62,628 nucleotides of DNA from positions 1 to 62,628 of the forward strand of contig CANJNC010000017.1 of the NCBI GenBank assembly GCA_947475685.1, given 5' to 3'. Below are positions 20,701 to 29,231 of the stretch, piece by piece. The translations under genes and the position numbers were made by a program. Within the stretch, counting starts at the first letter, position 1; each line of letters starts with the position of its first letter. Below the pieces are notes generated by a model. That model made no database searches. It saw only the letters and a list, made by a program, of their open reading frames with translations, and was not told where the DNA came from. Origin of the DNA: Comamonadaceae bacterium. GTDB taxonomy: Bacteria; Pseudomonadota; Gammaproteobacteria; Burkholderiales; Burkholderiaceae_C.

Positions 20701-20716
20701 GCGGGGTTTTGTTTTT
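20687..20716 (+). terminator. Weak terminator candidate after aspS
   Basis: CAAGTC and GACTTG around the aspS stop form a short hairpin, followed after GCGGGG by TTTTGTTTTT. The stem is only 4-5 bp with a small loop, so strength is doubtful. A second perfect 6-bp hairpin, GCCCTC (20734-20739) with GAGGGC (20749-20754), lies downstream in the same convergent gap. The rest of 20755-20941 shows nothing I can support. Confidence 0.3.
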
Positions 20717-20941
20717 CAGCCGACGCGCTCTAAGCCCTCAGGGGCAAAGAGGGCGTAATTGCTTCAGTGTCGGTTCGCAGTTCAATCCCCGCACCCGTGC
20801 TTGAGGCCAGGGCCAGGTGAAAAGCGCTCTCAAAGTCTTGGGTGTGGGTGTGCTTCGTCCTCAGACAATGGGTTAGATGGGGGTTTGACCTCAACATCCC
20901 AAGACCATGCAGACATCCACGCACGAGACTTCAGTTTTAGA

Positions 20942-21397
20942 TCAAAGCACTTCGTAGACATCGTAGGTGGGTCCACTGGCATCTCGCTTGCCAGTTGCAA
21001 CGCACACCATTTTGTTCAACCAAGCGTATTTCTCGCTGCTGGTTTCAAAACTTGGGACCATGCGAAAGTAGTATTCTTTCGGATCGACTTTTTCACCACG
21101 TCCCAAGCGCTCCATCACCTCTTGCGGGCCATGTCGAACACCTTGGTAGGACATGAAGATCAATTGATGGTCATCGGTCTCAAGCGTTAAGCGCACATCC
21201 AAACTCAAGACCCCATCGGGTCTTAAAAGCATCCAGTCCCCACCGGGCCCAGCGTGAACGGTGCCCTTTAATCGCTCACCGGTGAATACACCTCCTGTGA
21301 CCAGGGCGATTTTTCGAATGCCTTTGGGTGTTTGGCCCAAGTCAACAATGCTTGGCACGCTCAAGGTCAGTTGGAATAGTTCTCGAGTTTGGATCAT
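20942..21397 (-). CDS. DUF3237 family protein
   Basis: A 151-residue single-domain DUF3237 protein, a predicted beta-barrel-like fold of unknown function. Characteristic segments are GGVFTGERLKGTVHAGPGGDW and the C-terminal SSEKYAWLNKMVCVATGKR. It stands alone on the minus strand between aspS and nudB, convergent to aspS. No neighbour suggests a pathway. Confidence 0.82.
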   Translation of the reverse strand: MIQTRELFQLTLSVPSIVDLGQTPKGIRKIALVTGGVFTGERLKGTVHAGPGGDWMLLRPDGVLSLDVRLTLETDDHQLIFMSYQGVRHGPQEVMERLGRGEKVDPKEYYFRMVPSFETSSEKYAWLNKMVCVATGKRDASGPTYDVYEVL

Positions 21398-21781
21398 TTA
21401 AAACACCTTTGAGGGGCAGAGCAGTGAATGGACATATTTTTGAGATGTGCATTATCATAGCCTTACTTTCAATCAAAAAAGCGCATTTAGAGTTGCCTTT
21501 TAAGTATGGATACCCTTTATGAGTACTTTGAGCTCACCCGGCATGCACGAGCTAGCGCATCAAGCTGAAGGACTTGACTGGGTCAATCAAATTCGGCGCA
21601 AAAGAGCCTAAGAGGTCTAAACGGTATCGCTGCAAGCAATCGACTTGCTTGTTGCAAAGAGCCCCAACTTGGCCAATCAAACCACTCCACCCAATTGACA
21701 GCCAATATGCGATAAAGTGAATGTGTAGGTATAAAAGAACTTTTTTACCTTTGCAGATTGAATTTTGAAAATCAAATAAAG
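21398..21781. other. 384-base intergenic region with a small hairpin and a possible 30-codon ORF
   Basis: Between the divergent DUF3237 gene and nudB. It contains an open frame at 21519-21611 (plus, 30 codons) without a convincing ribosome binding site, and a perfect 7-bp hairpin, CAAGCAA (21633-21639) with TTGCTTG (21645-21651), without a T-run. I cannot identify the promoters of either flanking gene. It could hold a decayed gene fragment, but I do not recognise one. Confidence 0.3.
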
Positions 21782-22240
21782 ATGAGTCAAACCCCTGTGC
21801 TGAAAATCCCAGAATCCGTCTTGGTGGTCATTCACACTCGAGATTGGCAGGTCTTGCTCCTCAAAAGAGCCGACATGCAAACTTGGCAATCGGTGACGGG
21901 TTCCAAGGATTTTTTGCATGAGAGTTGGCTTGAAACGGCAAAGCGCGAGGTGCTTGAAGAGACCGGCATCGACACCCACAGTCCTGAATGCAGGCTAGAG
22001 GATTGGGGCATCGAGAATCGCTATGAAATTTATCCGGCCTACCGACATCGCTATCCACCCCAAGTGAGCCACAATTTGGAGCGTGTGTTTGGACTTGAGG
22101 TCTCGAGAGATATGCAGGTCGTCTTGAGTCCTAACGAGCACACGGACTTCATGTGGCTGCCGTACCTTCAAGCCGCCGACCAGGTTTTTTCTCCCTCCAA
22201 TGCAGAGGCGATTTTGAATTTAAAGCACTTCTCGCGTTAA
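21782..22240 (+). CDS. nudB: Dihydroneopterin triphosphate diphosphatase NudB
   Basis: Nudix enzyme that removes pyrophosphate from dihydroneopterin triphosphate, the step after FolE in folate synthesis. The 152-residue product has the family start KIPESVLVVIH and a Nudix box with the acidic REVLEETGI. The ATG at 21782 is preferred to the TTG at 21758. folE follows within about 110 bases, so two consecutive folate-pathway steps are neighbours. Confidence 0.9.
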   Translation: MSQTPVLKIPESVLVVIHTRDWQVLLLKRADMQTWQSVTGSKDFLHESWLETAKREVLEETGIDTHSPECRLEDWGIENRYEIYPAYRHRYPPQVSHNLERVFGLEVSRDMQVVLSPNEHTDFMWLPYLQAADQVFSPSNAEAILNLKHFSR

Positions 22241-22311
22241 CGATTCGCGCCCAACATGAAGCGTTGACAGCCCCGTATTTCCCTACTTCGGTATGTCCTT
22301 GCACAGGCTGT

Positions 22312-22317
22312 TAAAAT
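22312..22317 (+). promoter_or_regulatory. -10-like element before folE
   Basis: TAAAAT matches five of six bases of TATAAT; no -35 is evident. A start site near 22324 would place the folE ATG at 22353 on a 29-base leader and exclude the longer reading frame from 22293. This helps to choose the folE start. Confidence 0.3.
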
Positions 22318-22352
22318 CTTTACTGTTTCTACCCATTAAGGCCGCTTCCCAA

Positions 22353-23060
22353 ATGACCCATCTCAAGCCAGATCAAGACGAGGGTGTTCCAGTTTCTGTC
22401 AAAATCAGAGAGCGTGTGCTTGCTGCGAAAAAACGCTTCCATGCCAATGACAACATTGCACAATTTATAGAGCCCGGCGAGTTAGAGGCCTTACTTGATG
22501 AGGTCAAGGGCAAGATGCAAGGTGTTTTGGACAGCTTGGTGATTGATACAAAAAGTGACCACAACACGGGCGACACCGCAAAAAGAGTTGCCAAGATGTA
22601 TGTGCAAGAGGTCTTCAAAGGCCGTTATGTGAGCGCACCTCCCATTACCGAGTTTCCCAATGCAGAGCATTTGAATGAGTTGATGATTGTGGGCCCGATC
22701 ACTGTGAGGAGCGCGTGCAGCCATCATTTTTGTCCAGTCATTGGACAAATTTGGATCGGTGTTTTGCCCAACGAGCACACCAATGTGATCGGATTGTCAA
22801 AGTATGCACGCCTTGCCGAGTGGGTCATGGCGCGACCTCAAATTCAAGAGGAGGCGGTGGTACAGTTGGCCGACCTCATACAAGAAAAAACCCAACCCGA
22901 TGGCCTGGCTTTGGTGATGCAAGCCTCTCACTATTGCATGGGGTGGCGAGGGGTCAAGGACATGGATTCACGCATGATCAACTCGGTCATGCGTGGAGCA
23001 TTTTTAAAGGATGCGACCTTGCGTCGCGAGTTTTTAGCGCTCTTGCCCAAGAAGGATTGA
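22353..23060 (+). CDS. folE: GTP cyclohydrolase I (variant CSHH motif)
   Basis: Converts GTP to dihydroneopterin triphosphate. Zinc ligands equivalent to E. coli Cys110, His113 and Cys181 are present (SACSHHFCP and SHYCMGWRGVKD), as are the equivalents of Glu152 (PQIQEE) and Arg185 (WRGV). The usual Glu in CEHH is Ser here (CSHH), so this is a divergent subtype. The start at 22353 (235 residues) is chosen because the upstream extension to 22293 looks unlike the family and a -10-like element lies within it. Its end carries the ribosome binding site of the BLUF gene five bases downstream. Confidence 0.88.
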   Translation: MTHLKPDQDEGVPVSVKIRERVLAAKKRFHANDNIAQFIEPGELEALLDEVKGKMQGVLDSLVIDTKSDHNTGDTAKRVAKMYVQEVFKGRYVSAPPITEFPNAEHLNELMIVGPITVRSACSHHFCPVIGQIWIGVLPNEHTNVIGLSKYARLAEWVMARPQIQEEAVVQLADLIQEKTQPDGLALVMQASHYCMGWRGVKDMDSRMINSVMRGAFLKDATLRREFLALLPKKD

Positions 23061-23065
23061 TCTTT

Positions 23066-23491
23066 ATGTTAGTTCGTTTGTTGTATGTCAGTAAGGCGGT
23101 TGATCTTCAAGGAGAAAATCACACCGAGGCCATTCTTGCCTCCTCCAGAGAGCACAACGCCTCCAAAGGCATCACCGGGATTCTTTGTTATGGCAGTGGT
23201 ATTTTTTTGCAAGCCATCGAGGGCGGGCGAGAACAAGTCAATGCCTTGTACAACATGTTGGTTCAAGACAAGCGTCACAAGGACGTGGTGTTGTTGCACT
23301 ACGAAGAGATCAAGCACCGACGATTTAGCGGTTGGACCATGGGACAAGTCAATGTGGCCAAACTGAACGCGTCGATCGTGCTGAAGTATTCTGAGACCCC
23401 CGTTTTGGATCCCTACAGCGTCTCTGGCGATGTGTCTTTGTCGCTTTTAGAGGAATTGATGGCCACCGCATCGATCATGGGCCACGCCTGA
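23066..23491 (+). CDS. BLUF-domain blue-light photoreceptor
   Basis: A 141-residue short BLUF protein, a flavin-binding blue-light sensor. The photocycle residues are all present at the spacing of AppA (Tyr21, Asn45, Gln63, Trp104, Met106): here Tyr7, Asn31, Gln49, Trp90 and Met92. Residues 1-95 form the BLUF fold, leaving a 45-residue tail with no effector domain, so it probably acts on a partner protein. The ATG at 23066 has AAGGA nine bases upstream, inside the folE 3' end; the gap to folE is five bases, and the next gene starts two or eight bases later. Longer upstream open frame overlaps folE and is not used. Confidence 0.92.
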   Translation: MLVRLLYVSKAVDLQGENHTEAILASSREHNASKGITGILCYGSGIFLQAIEGGREQVNALYNMLVQDKRHKDVVLLHYEEIKHRRFSGWTMGQVNVAKLNASIVLKYSETPVLDPYSVSGDVSLSLLEELMATASIMGHA

Positions 23492-23493
23492 GA

Positions 23494-24339
23494 TTGATCG
23501 TGTCAAGTCCTGAGTGGCCTAGGCTATTGGGGTGTGATTTCACATCCAGTCCTCGTGCTCAAAAAAACATCGTGCTTGCCTGGGCCGACCTGCTCACGCC
23601 TGAGGTGGTTCAACTCAAGCAGATCGTTCGCTTGTCTGGATTCAGTGAGTTCGAGGACGCGCTCAAAAGCCATGCCCACTGGCTTGGGGGATTTGATTTG
23701 CCCTTTGGTCTACCTAGAGAGCTTTTGATCCATTTGGGGTGGCCTCTTCGTTATAGAGACTACATGGCGCACTACAGCGCCATGCCTCGAGCGGACATTC
23801 GGTCATGCTTTAAACAATTTTGCGATGCCCGTGCTGTGGGTCAAAAGTTCGCTCACCGTTTGACCGATCGCGTCGCCGATTCAAGTCCTTCCATGAAGTG
23901 GGTCAATCCGCCTGTGGCTTACATGATGCACGCAGGTGTTCCTTTGCTGATGAAAGCCGGGGTGAGTTTGGTGGGGCTTTTCGAGCAAGACCCGCTTAGA
24001 AATGCCTTGGAGGCCTATCCTGGTTTGATTGCCAAAGAAATTTTGGGGCGAAGAAGCTACAAAAGCGATGACAAGTCTGGGCAAACGCCAGAGCGTTTGA
24101 TCGCCAGAAAAGATATTCTCCACGCCATAGAGCTGGGCCAAACACGTTTGAAACTGCGCTTAAAGCTCAGCCATGGCCAGCGTGAGGCCATGATCGAAGA
24201 CGCCAGTGGAGACACCTTGGATGCGGTCTTGTGCGCCTTGCAAGCGGCATGGGGATTGGTGCAACACTTGCAAGGGCAAGAACGATTTGGTTTGCCCCAA
24301 GAAATGGACCCCTTGGAGGGCTGGATCATTGGCGCTTAA
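23494..24339 (+). CDS. DUF429 family protein
   Basis: A protein of about 280 residues belonging, as far as I can judge, to DUF429, a family predicted to have an RNase H-like fold. Supporting segments are LLGCDFTSSPR at the N-terminus, GGFDLPFGLPRELL, a central EAYPGLIAKEI and a C-terminal DTLDAVLCALQAAW that resembles the family's acidic active-site end. Start is TTG 23494 or GTG 23500; no ATG is near. It begins two or eight bases after the BLUF stop, so the three genes folE, BLUF and DUF429 are very likely one transcript. The biochemical role is unknown. Confidence 0.72.
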   Translation: MIVSSPEWPRLLGCDFTSSPRAQKNIVLAWADLLTPEVVQLKQIVRLSGFSEFEDALKSHAHWLGGFDLPFGLPRELLIHLGWPLRYRDYMAHYSAMPRADIRSCFKQFCDARAVGQKFAHRLTDRVADSSPSMKWVNPPVAYMMHAGVPLLMKAGVSLVGLFEQDPLRNALEAYPGLIAKEILGRRSYKSDDKSGQTPERLIARKDILHAIELGQTRLKLRLKLSHGQREAMIEDASGDTLDAVLCALQAAWGLVQHLQGQERFGLPQEMDPLEGWIIGA

Positions 24340-24383
24340 GGGCACAAAGCCTTCTCTTGTGGCCTCAATCTCAAGCTCAACCA

Positions 24384-24412
24384 AAGTCTAAGCCTTAGTC
24401 TTAGTCTTTTTT
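24384..24412 (+). terminator. Terminator candidate after the DUF429 gene
   Basis: AAGTCTAAG (24384-24392) and CTTAGTCTT (24394-24402) pair in eight of nine positions, with a tight loop, and AGTC then six T residues follow. It ends the folE-BLUF-DUF429 run ahead of the convergent moeB gene. Confidence 0.4.
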
Positions 24413-24448
24413 CATTCAGCGCACCCTTTAAGCACTCACATCAAGCCT

Positions 24449-25207
24449 TTAGCCCATGCTGGGTTGAGCGCAAACGGGGCAAGACGGGAGTCGCTTTAAA
24501 CGCATTTCGCTAAAGCGCATCTGACGCGCTTCAAGCATCAATAAACGACCGACCAGGGGCTCTCCAATGTGCGTCAATACCTTGATCGCTTCCAAGGCTT
24601 GGAGCGACCCAATCACGCCGACCAAGGGTGCTAAAACACCCAGACTCGCGCAGTTGACCTCCTCAGGGGCCAGCTCAGCAGGAAACAAACAGGCAAAGCA
24701 TGGGGACTTGGGGTCTCTTGGATCAAAGACACTGATTTGGGCGTCCATGGTGATGGCGCCGGCAAAGATCCAAGGGATTTTTCTCTCAAAGCATGCGCGG
24801 TTGACCAGATGCCTTGTGGCGAAGTTGTCAGAGCAATCGATCACCAAATCGATGTCATTGAGCCACACGTTGAGCGTTTGAGCATTGGCTCGCTCAGCAT
24901 GGGTATGCACGCGCACAGCTGGGTTTAAGCGATGGATGTGAGATTGGGCTGAGCTTACTTTGGTGTGCCCAAGCTGAGCACTGTCATGCGCAATTTGTCG
25001 CTGCAGGTTTGTCAAGTCCACCGTGTCGTGGTCCACCAGCGTGAGTTCACCCACCCCGGAACTTGCCAAATAAAGTGCAACAGGGGAGCCCAAACCACCC
25101 AGGCCCAGAATCAATACACGAGATGCAAGGAGCTTTTCTTGGCCTTCGATGCCCAACTCGGGCAATAAAATGTGACGCGAATACCTTAATAGCTCCTCGT
25201 CACCCAC
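24449..25207 (-). CDS. moeB: MoeB/ThiF/HesA-type adenylyltransferase
   Basis: An E1-like enzyme that adenylates the C-terminus of a small sulfur carrier such as MoaD or ThiS. The 252-residue protein starts with RYSRHILLPELG, then the nucleotide loop GLGGLGSP near residue 36, the metal and substrate segment DLTNLQRQI, and zinc cysteine pairs CFAC and CPVC. It starts four bases after the ctpA stop. Distinguishing MoeB from ThiF is not possible without the carrier gene, which is not nearby. Confidence 0.88.
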   Translation of the reverse strand: MGDEELLRYSRHILLPELGIEGQEKLLASRVLILGLGGLGSPVALYLASSGVGELTLVDHDTVDLTNLQRQIAHDSAQLGHTKVSSAQSHIHRLNPAVRVHTHAERANAQTLNVWLNDIDLVIDCSDNFATRHLVNRACFERKIPWIFAGAITMDAQISVFDPRDPKSPCFACLFPAELAPEEVNCASLGVLAPLVGVIGSLQALEAIKVLTHIGEPLVGRLLMLEARQMRFSEMRLKRLPSCPVCAQPSMG

Positions 25208-25211
25208 GGTC

Positions 25212-26660
25212 TTATTTCTCCTCTTTGTCGATGGTGCGCTCTGTTTGTGTTTTGCTGGCCATCACATTCAAGCCTTTCAAGTGATTCAAGGCCTGTTGCA
25301 GTTGAAAGTCTTTGTCACTTCCATACTCAGGTGGGCGTCGCTCGGCCACGGGCTTTTTGGACTCCTCTTCCAGTCGCTTTAACGCCGCTTCGCGAGCACG
25401 ATCGCGCTCAGCATCTTTGACCTCTTTGCCCTGGCCGCTGCTCAAATGCTTTTCTAAATCGGCCTCTCGGGTCCGAAGCGCAGCATAGGGGCTGCCTTCA
25501 AGGGTTTCATCGACCATCACATCAGGCACAATGCCTTTGGCTTGTATCGAGCGCCCACTGGGGGTGAAGTACCTGGCGGTTGTGATTTTGAGGGCCGTGT
25601 CGGGCCCGAGTTGTTTGACCGTTTGAACCGAGCCCTTGCCAAAGGTTTGTGAGCCCAAAATGGTGGCTCGGCGGTGGTCTTGCAAGGCGCCTGCCACGAT
25701 CTCACTGGCAGATGCCGAGCCTTCATTGACCAAGACCACCATTTTGATGGTCTTGTAAATGCCCTTGGTCTTTTGAGTGAGTTCGGCAATGGGGTCAGAA
25801 GAGGCGTGACGTTGGTAAAACTCAGAAGACGCTTTGTAAATAAATTTGCTCTCCGGCAGTTGCCCATTGGTGGAGACGACCGTGACGTTCTCAGGCAAAA
25901 AGGCTGCAGAAATTGCCACCGCAGCATCCAAGAGGCCTCCAGGGTCGTTCCTTAAATCAAGCACCAAGCCCTGTAATTTAGGATCCTCTTGGTAAATGCT
26001 TTCTAGTTTTTTGACCACATCTTCCACGCTCCTGTCTTGGAACTGGCTGAGTCTGAGCCAAGCAAATCCGGGCTCAATCAACTTGCCCTTGACGCTTTGG
26101 GTTTTGATTTCTTCACGCACAATGGTGACGGGAAAGGTTTTGTTCTCTTCTTTTCTAAAAATCGTCAAAATGACTTTGGTGTTGGGCTCTCCTCTCATGC
26201 GTTTGACGGCCTCGTTCAAGGTGAGGCCTTTGATCGTTGTGTCATCGACCTTGGTGATGAGGTCCCCAGACTTCAAGCCCGCACGGTAGGCCGGTGAGCC
26301 TTCAATGGGGGAGACGACTTTGACCCAACCATCTTCGGTGGTGATCTCAATGCCCACTCCCACGAAACGCCCCGTGGTGCCTTCGCGAAATTCTTTGAAC
26401 GATTTTTTGTCAAAGTACTGTGAATGGGGGTCTAGGCTTGAGACCATGCCAGAGATCGCGTCGGTGATTAATTTTTTCTCATCCACCGACTCTACATAGT
26501 CGCTCTTGATCATGCTAAAAACGGAGGCGAGTTGCTGCAGTTCTTCTAGTGGAAGTGGAGCGAGGTTTCCCCGCGCAATGCCCTCTAAGGACACCGTGGT
26601 GATGGCGCCTGCAAACGCGCCAATTGCAATCCACGCCCAAATTTTAAGTTTTTGCCCCAT
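25212..26660 (-). CDS. ctpA: C-terminal processing protease CtpA (S41)
   Basis: A periplasmic, membrane-anchored serine protease. The 482-residue form has an N-terminal signal anchor (residues 4-28), a PDZ domain (about 95-180) and the S41 catalytic domain with the Ser317/Lys342 dyad in EGSASASE and FGKGSVQ. I chose the ATG at 26660 (MGQKLKIW) over 26687 because this is the normal N-terminus and AGGGG precedes it. The C-terminal 60 residues are charged and probably disordered. It lies between gpmA and moeB, all on the minus strand. Confidence 0.93.
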   Translation of the reverse strand: MGQKLKIWAWIAIGAFAGAITTVSLEGIARGNLAPLPLEELQQLASVFSMIKSDYVESVDEKKLITDAISGMVSSLDPHSQYFDKKSFKEFREGTTGRFVGVGIEITTEDGWVKVVSPIEGSPAYRAGLKSGDLITKVDDTTIKGLTLNEAVKRMRGEPNTKVILTIFRKEENKTFPVTIVREEIKTQSVKGKLIEPGFAWLRLSQFQDRSVEDVVKKLESIYQEDPKLQGLVLDLRNDPGGLLDAAVAISAAFLPENVTVVSTNGQLPESKFIYKASSEFYQRHASSDPIAELTQKTKGIYKTIKMVVLVNEGSASASEIVAGALQDHRRATILGSQTFGKGSVQTVKQLGPDTALKITTARYFTPSGRSIQAKGIVPDVMVDETLEGSPYAALRTREADLEKHLSSGQGKEVKDAERDRAREAALKRLEEESKKPVAERRPPEYGSDKDFQLQQALNHLKGLNVMASKTQTERTIDKEEK

Positions 26661-26827
26661 GCTGCCCCTACAGGTTATACAAATCAATGAAAGTGCGCCA
26701 CCAAGTCAAAATTGGGGGCAGACTTATAAAATTGCATTATCGCCCCAATCGTGCAAAGAAAGGCTATCAGCAGGTGCAAAGACATCTTCTTTTGAAGGAT
26801 TGCAACACACCCTGCTGGCTGCGCGCC

Positions 26828-27526
26828 TTAGGCATTCGCCTCTAAATAATAGTGCTTGATCGGTTTGAGCTCAGCATCAAGCTCGTAAACCAGGGGGACT
26901 CCATTGGGGATGTTGAGCTCAATGATGTCCGCATCGGACATGTCGTCCAAGTATTTGATCAAGGCGCGAATGGAGTTGCCGTGAGCGACGATCAGGGGCT
27001 TTTTGCCGGCTTTCAAGGCGGGCGCAATCGAATCGTTCCAAAAGGGCAACACGCGCTCGACGGTGTCTTTCAAGCATTCCGTCAAGGGGACCAAGGAAGA
27101 GGCCATTTTTGCATAACGCTCTTGGTGTTTTTCCGCTCTCAAATCGTCTGCAGCCAAGGCGGGTGGGGGCACGTCGTAGCTTCGCCTCCAAGCCAAGACC
27201 TGGGCGTCTCCATATTTTTGGGCTGTTTCAGCCTTGTTCAGGCCTTGAAGCGCGCCGTAGTGGCGTTCGTTCAAACGCCAACTGTGAACCACGGGCAACC
27301 AGGGGCGCTCCATGGCATCCAAACAATGCCAAAGCGTGTGAATGGCACGCTGCAACACACTGGTGTAGGCCAGGTCAAACGCATAGCCTTTTTGTCTCAA
27401 GAGTTGACCACATTGCTTGGCTTGCTCGATGCCCAAAGGCGTCAAGTCGACGTCGGTCCATCCGGTGAAGCGGTTTTCCAAATTCCAGGTGGATTCGCCA
27501 TGACGAATCAAAACAAGTGTATACAT
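26828..27526 (-). CDS. gpmA: 2,3-bisphosphoglycerate-dependent phosphoglycerate mutase
   Basis: Glycolytic interconversion of 3- and 2-phosphoglycerate. The 232-residue protein has the phosphohistidine motif [10 protein letters not shown] (His9), the acid-base segment [13 protein letters not shown] and the second histidine in [10 protein letters not shown]. It is the first gene of the minus-strand group gpmA, ctpA, moeB and is divergent from the rhodanese gene. Confidence 0.95.
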   Translation of the reverse strand: MYTLVLIRHGESTWNLENRFTGWTDVDLTPLGIEQAKQCGQLLRQKGYAFDLAYTSVLQRAIHTLWHCLDAMERPWLPVVHSWRLNERHYGALQGLNKAETAQKYGDAQVLAWRRSYDVPPPALAADDLRAEKHQERYAKMASSLVPLTECLKDTVERVLPFWNDSIAPALKAGKKPLIVAHGNSIRALIKYLDDMSDADIIELNIPNGVPLVYELDAELKPIKHYYLEANA

Positions 27527-27641
27527 GGTGTTTGGGGTCTTTTATTGTGAAGAGGTTGGTAAAAAATGTGGTTCTTTCGCACAAACTGCATCATTGGATT
27601 TTAGAATGCTTCTTGTCTAGTTATTTTACCGAGGATCAGTT

Positions 27642-28058
27642 TTGAATTTTATTATCGACAATTGGATGCTTTTATCCGTGGCCCTGGTCTCAGGTCTTTT
27701 ATTGGTGACGCCCGTGTTGCAAGGGGTCATGGATCTGGGGCTGAGCCCCTCTTTGGTGGTTCAAATGATGAACAAAGAAAGGGCCCATGTGCTGGATGTC
27801 AGGAGCTATCCTGAGTTCAGTGAGGAGCACATTGTCGGCGCTCAGCATTTGGCCTTGCTTGAATTGGAGGCCAAGCTCACACAAACTCAAAAGAACAAAC
27901 AATTGCCCTTGATCATGGTTTGCGCAAGTGGTTCGCGCGCCCAAAAGGCGGTCTCTATTGCAAAGAAGCTTGGGTACGAACAAGTGCACAGCTTGTCTGG
28001 CGGCCTAAAAGCCTGGAAAGAGGCGAGTCTTCCCACGCAGAAAAACAAGCTTGCCTGA
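27642..28058 (+). CDS. Membrane-anchored rhodanese-like sulfurtransferase
   Basis: A 138-residue protein with one N-terminal membrane helix (about residues 8-28) and a single rhodanese domain. The active-site loop is CASGSR, with the catalytic Cys retained. It starts with TTG at 27642, justified by a strong GAGGA six bases upstream and no ATG before the conserved region. Next to grxC, secB and gpsA on the same strand, the conserved order in many proteobacteria. Confidence 0.88.
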   Translation: MNFIIDNWMLLSVALVSGLLLVTPVLQGVMDLGLSPSLVVQMMNKERAHVLDVRSYPEFSEEHIVGAQHLALLELEAKLTQTQKNKQLPLIMVCASGSRAQKAVSIAKKLGYEQVHSLSGGLKAWKEASLPTQKNKLA

Positions 28059-28165
28059 CAATTTGTTAGAATTTTGAAAGCAAGTCACTTTTGAAGACCT
28101 ATCCAACGTGTGAAACTGGCGTGGCCTATTGAGGGCACTCACCCCTTTTCAGAAAGAAACCTCCT

Positions 28166-28426
28166 ATGCCGCCCGTGAAGATGTATACAACTGCTGTGTG
28201 TCCTTATTGCGTCAGAGCCAAGCAATTTTTGAAATCCAAAGGGGTTGAAAACATTGAGGAAGTTCGAGTGGACATGGACCCACAGGAGCGACAAAAGATG
28301 ATGGATCTGACCGGTCGCAGAACTGTGCCACAGATCTTCATTGGCCAAACCCATGTCGGTGGTTGTGATGATTTGATCGCTTTGGACGCAAAGGGCGGTT
28401 TGACCCCCTTGTTGGGGGCCATTTGA
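28166..28426 (+). CDS. grxC: Glutaredoxin 3
   Basis: A dithiol glutaredoxin of 86 residues with active site CPYC (Cys12, Cys15) and the glutathione-binding TVPQIFIGQTHVGGCDD segment. It reduces protein disulfides with glutathione in the cytoplasm. It lies between the rhodanese gene and secB, a standard arrangement. Confidence 0.94.
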   Translation: MPPVKMYTTAVCPYCVRAKQFLKSKGVENIEEVRVDMDPQERQKMMDLTGRRTVPQIFIGQTHVGGCDDLIALDAKGGLTPLLGAI

Positions 28427-28705
28427 GCTTCAAAGAGGTCTTGGTGGGCCGTTTTTTGGGCGCTCAGATTTGAGTTAAGCGCACTTGGTTCAAGAAGGGG
28501 CCGTCTTTAAGGGATAATTCACAGTGGTACCGTGCGATTGCGCTGAAAATTTTTAGCTTGCATCTTCTTTAAAGAGAATGGTTTTTTTCTTCCCCAGCGC
28601 AGCAGCCCAACACGCCACATGCAAGTTGCAGTGCACCTGCAGGCTTATGTGAGGCACATGGTTTTGCTTTAAAAACCACCCTTCATTTTTAGGACACTTT
28701 CATTC

Positions 28706-29155
28706 ATGGCTGAAGAGCAAACACCAGTATTTCAAATTCAACGCGTGTATTTAAAAGACATCTCACTCGAGCAACCCAACTCGCCTGGCATCTTGCTCTC
28801 TCAAGAGCAACCCAGCGTTGACATTCAACTCCAAGTCGGTGCAGAAACGGTCAATGAGGGTGTTTTTGAAATCACGGTGACCGCTACAGTGAGCACTAAA
28901 ATTCAAGACAAAACCGTCTTTTTGGTCGAAGCCAAGCAAGCCGGTATTTTTGAAATCCGCAACGTTCCTCAAGAGCAATTGGGCTCTATCGTTGGCATAG
29001 CTTGCCCCCAAATTGTCTACCCCTATTTGCGCGGCAATGTGGCCGATGTCATCCAACGCGCAGGGTTTCCGCCTGTGCATTTGGCCGAGATCAATTTTCA
29101 AACCATGTACGAGCAGCAGCAAAACAACGCTCAAAACCCACAAGCCACTCAGTAA
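28706..29155 (+). CDS. secB: Protein-export chaperone SecB
   Basis: A 149-residue acidic tetrameric chaperone that holds precursors unfolded and delivers them to SecA. Family landmarks are the [19 protein letters not shown] start and the [25 protein letters not shown] stretch (split here only for description). The C-terminus is Gln/Asn rich. The 279-base gap before it (28427-28705) has several short palindromes, but I cannot point to a convincing promoter there. Confidence 0.95.
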   Translation: MAEEQTPVFQIQRVYLKDISLEQPNSPGILLSQEQPSVDIQLQVGAETVNEGVFEITVTATVSTKIQDKTVFLVEAKQAGIFEIRNVPQEQLGSIVGIACPQIVYPYLRGNVADVIQRAGFPPVHLAEINFQTMYEQQQNNAQNPQATQ

Positions 29156-29231
29156 GTCATTGAGGCCAAGCGGTGTCATGGCTTGACTGTAGATTTGGGC
29201 CACCGAGCTTAAAAAAAATGGAGCGGTCTTC

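Noticed and set aside
20773..20796. Short stretch resembling a tRNA T-arm
   Set aside because: No acceptor, D or anticodon arm can be folded around it.
20730..20924. 64-codon minus-strand frame between aspS and the DUF3237 gene
   Set aside because: No start signal or family resemblance, and the gap is a convergent-end spacer.
21696..21745. TTGACA with TATAAA upstream of nudB as a promoter
   Set aside because: The spacing between the hexamers is about 29 bases, too long for a sigma70 promoter.
22715..23065. Upstream extension of the BLUF reading frame
   Set aside because: The frame is open but overlaps folE entirely; the BLUF domain begins at the ATG at 23066 with a ribosome binding site.
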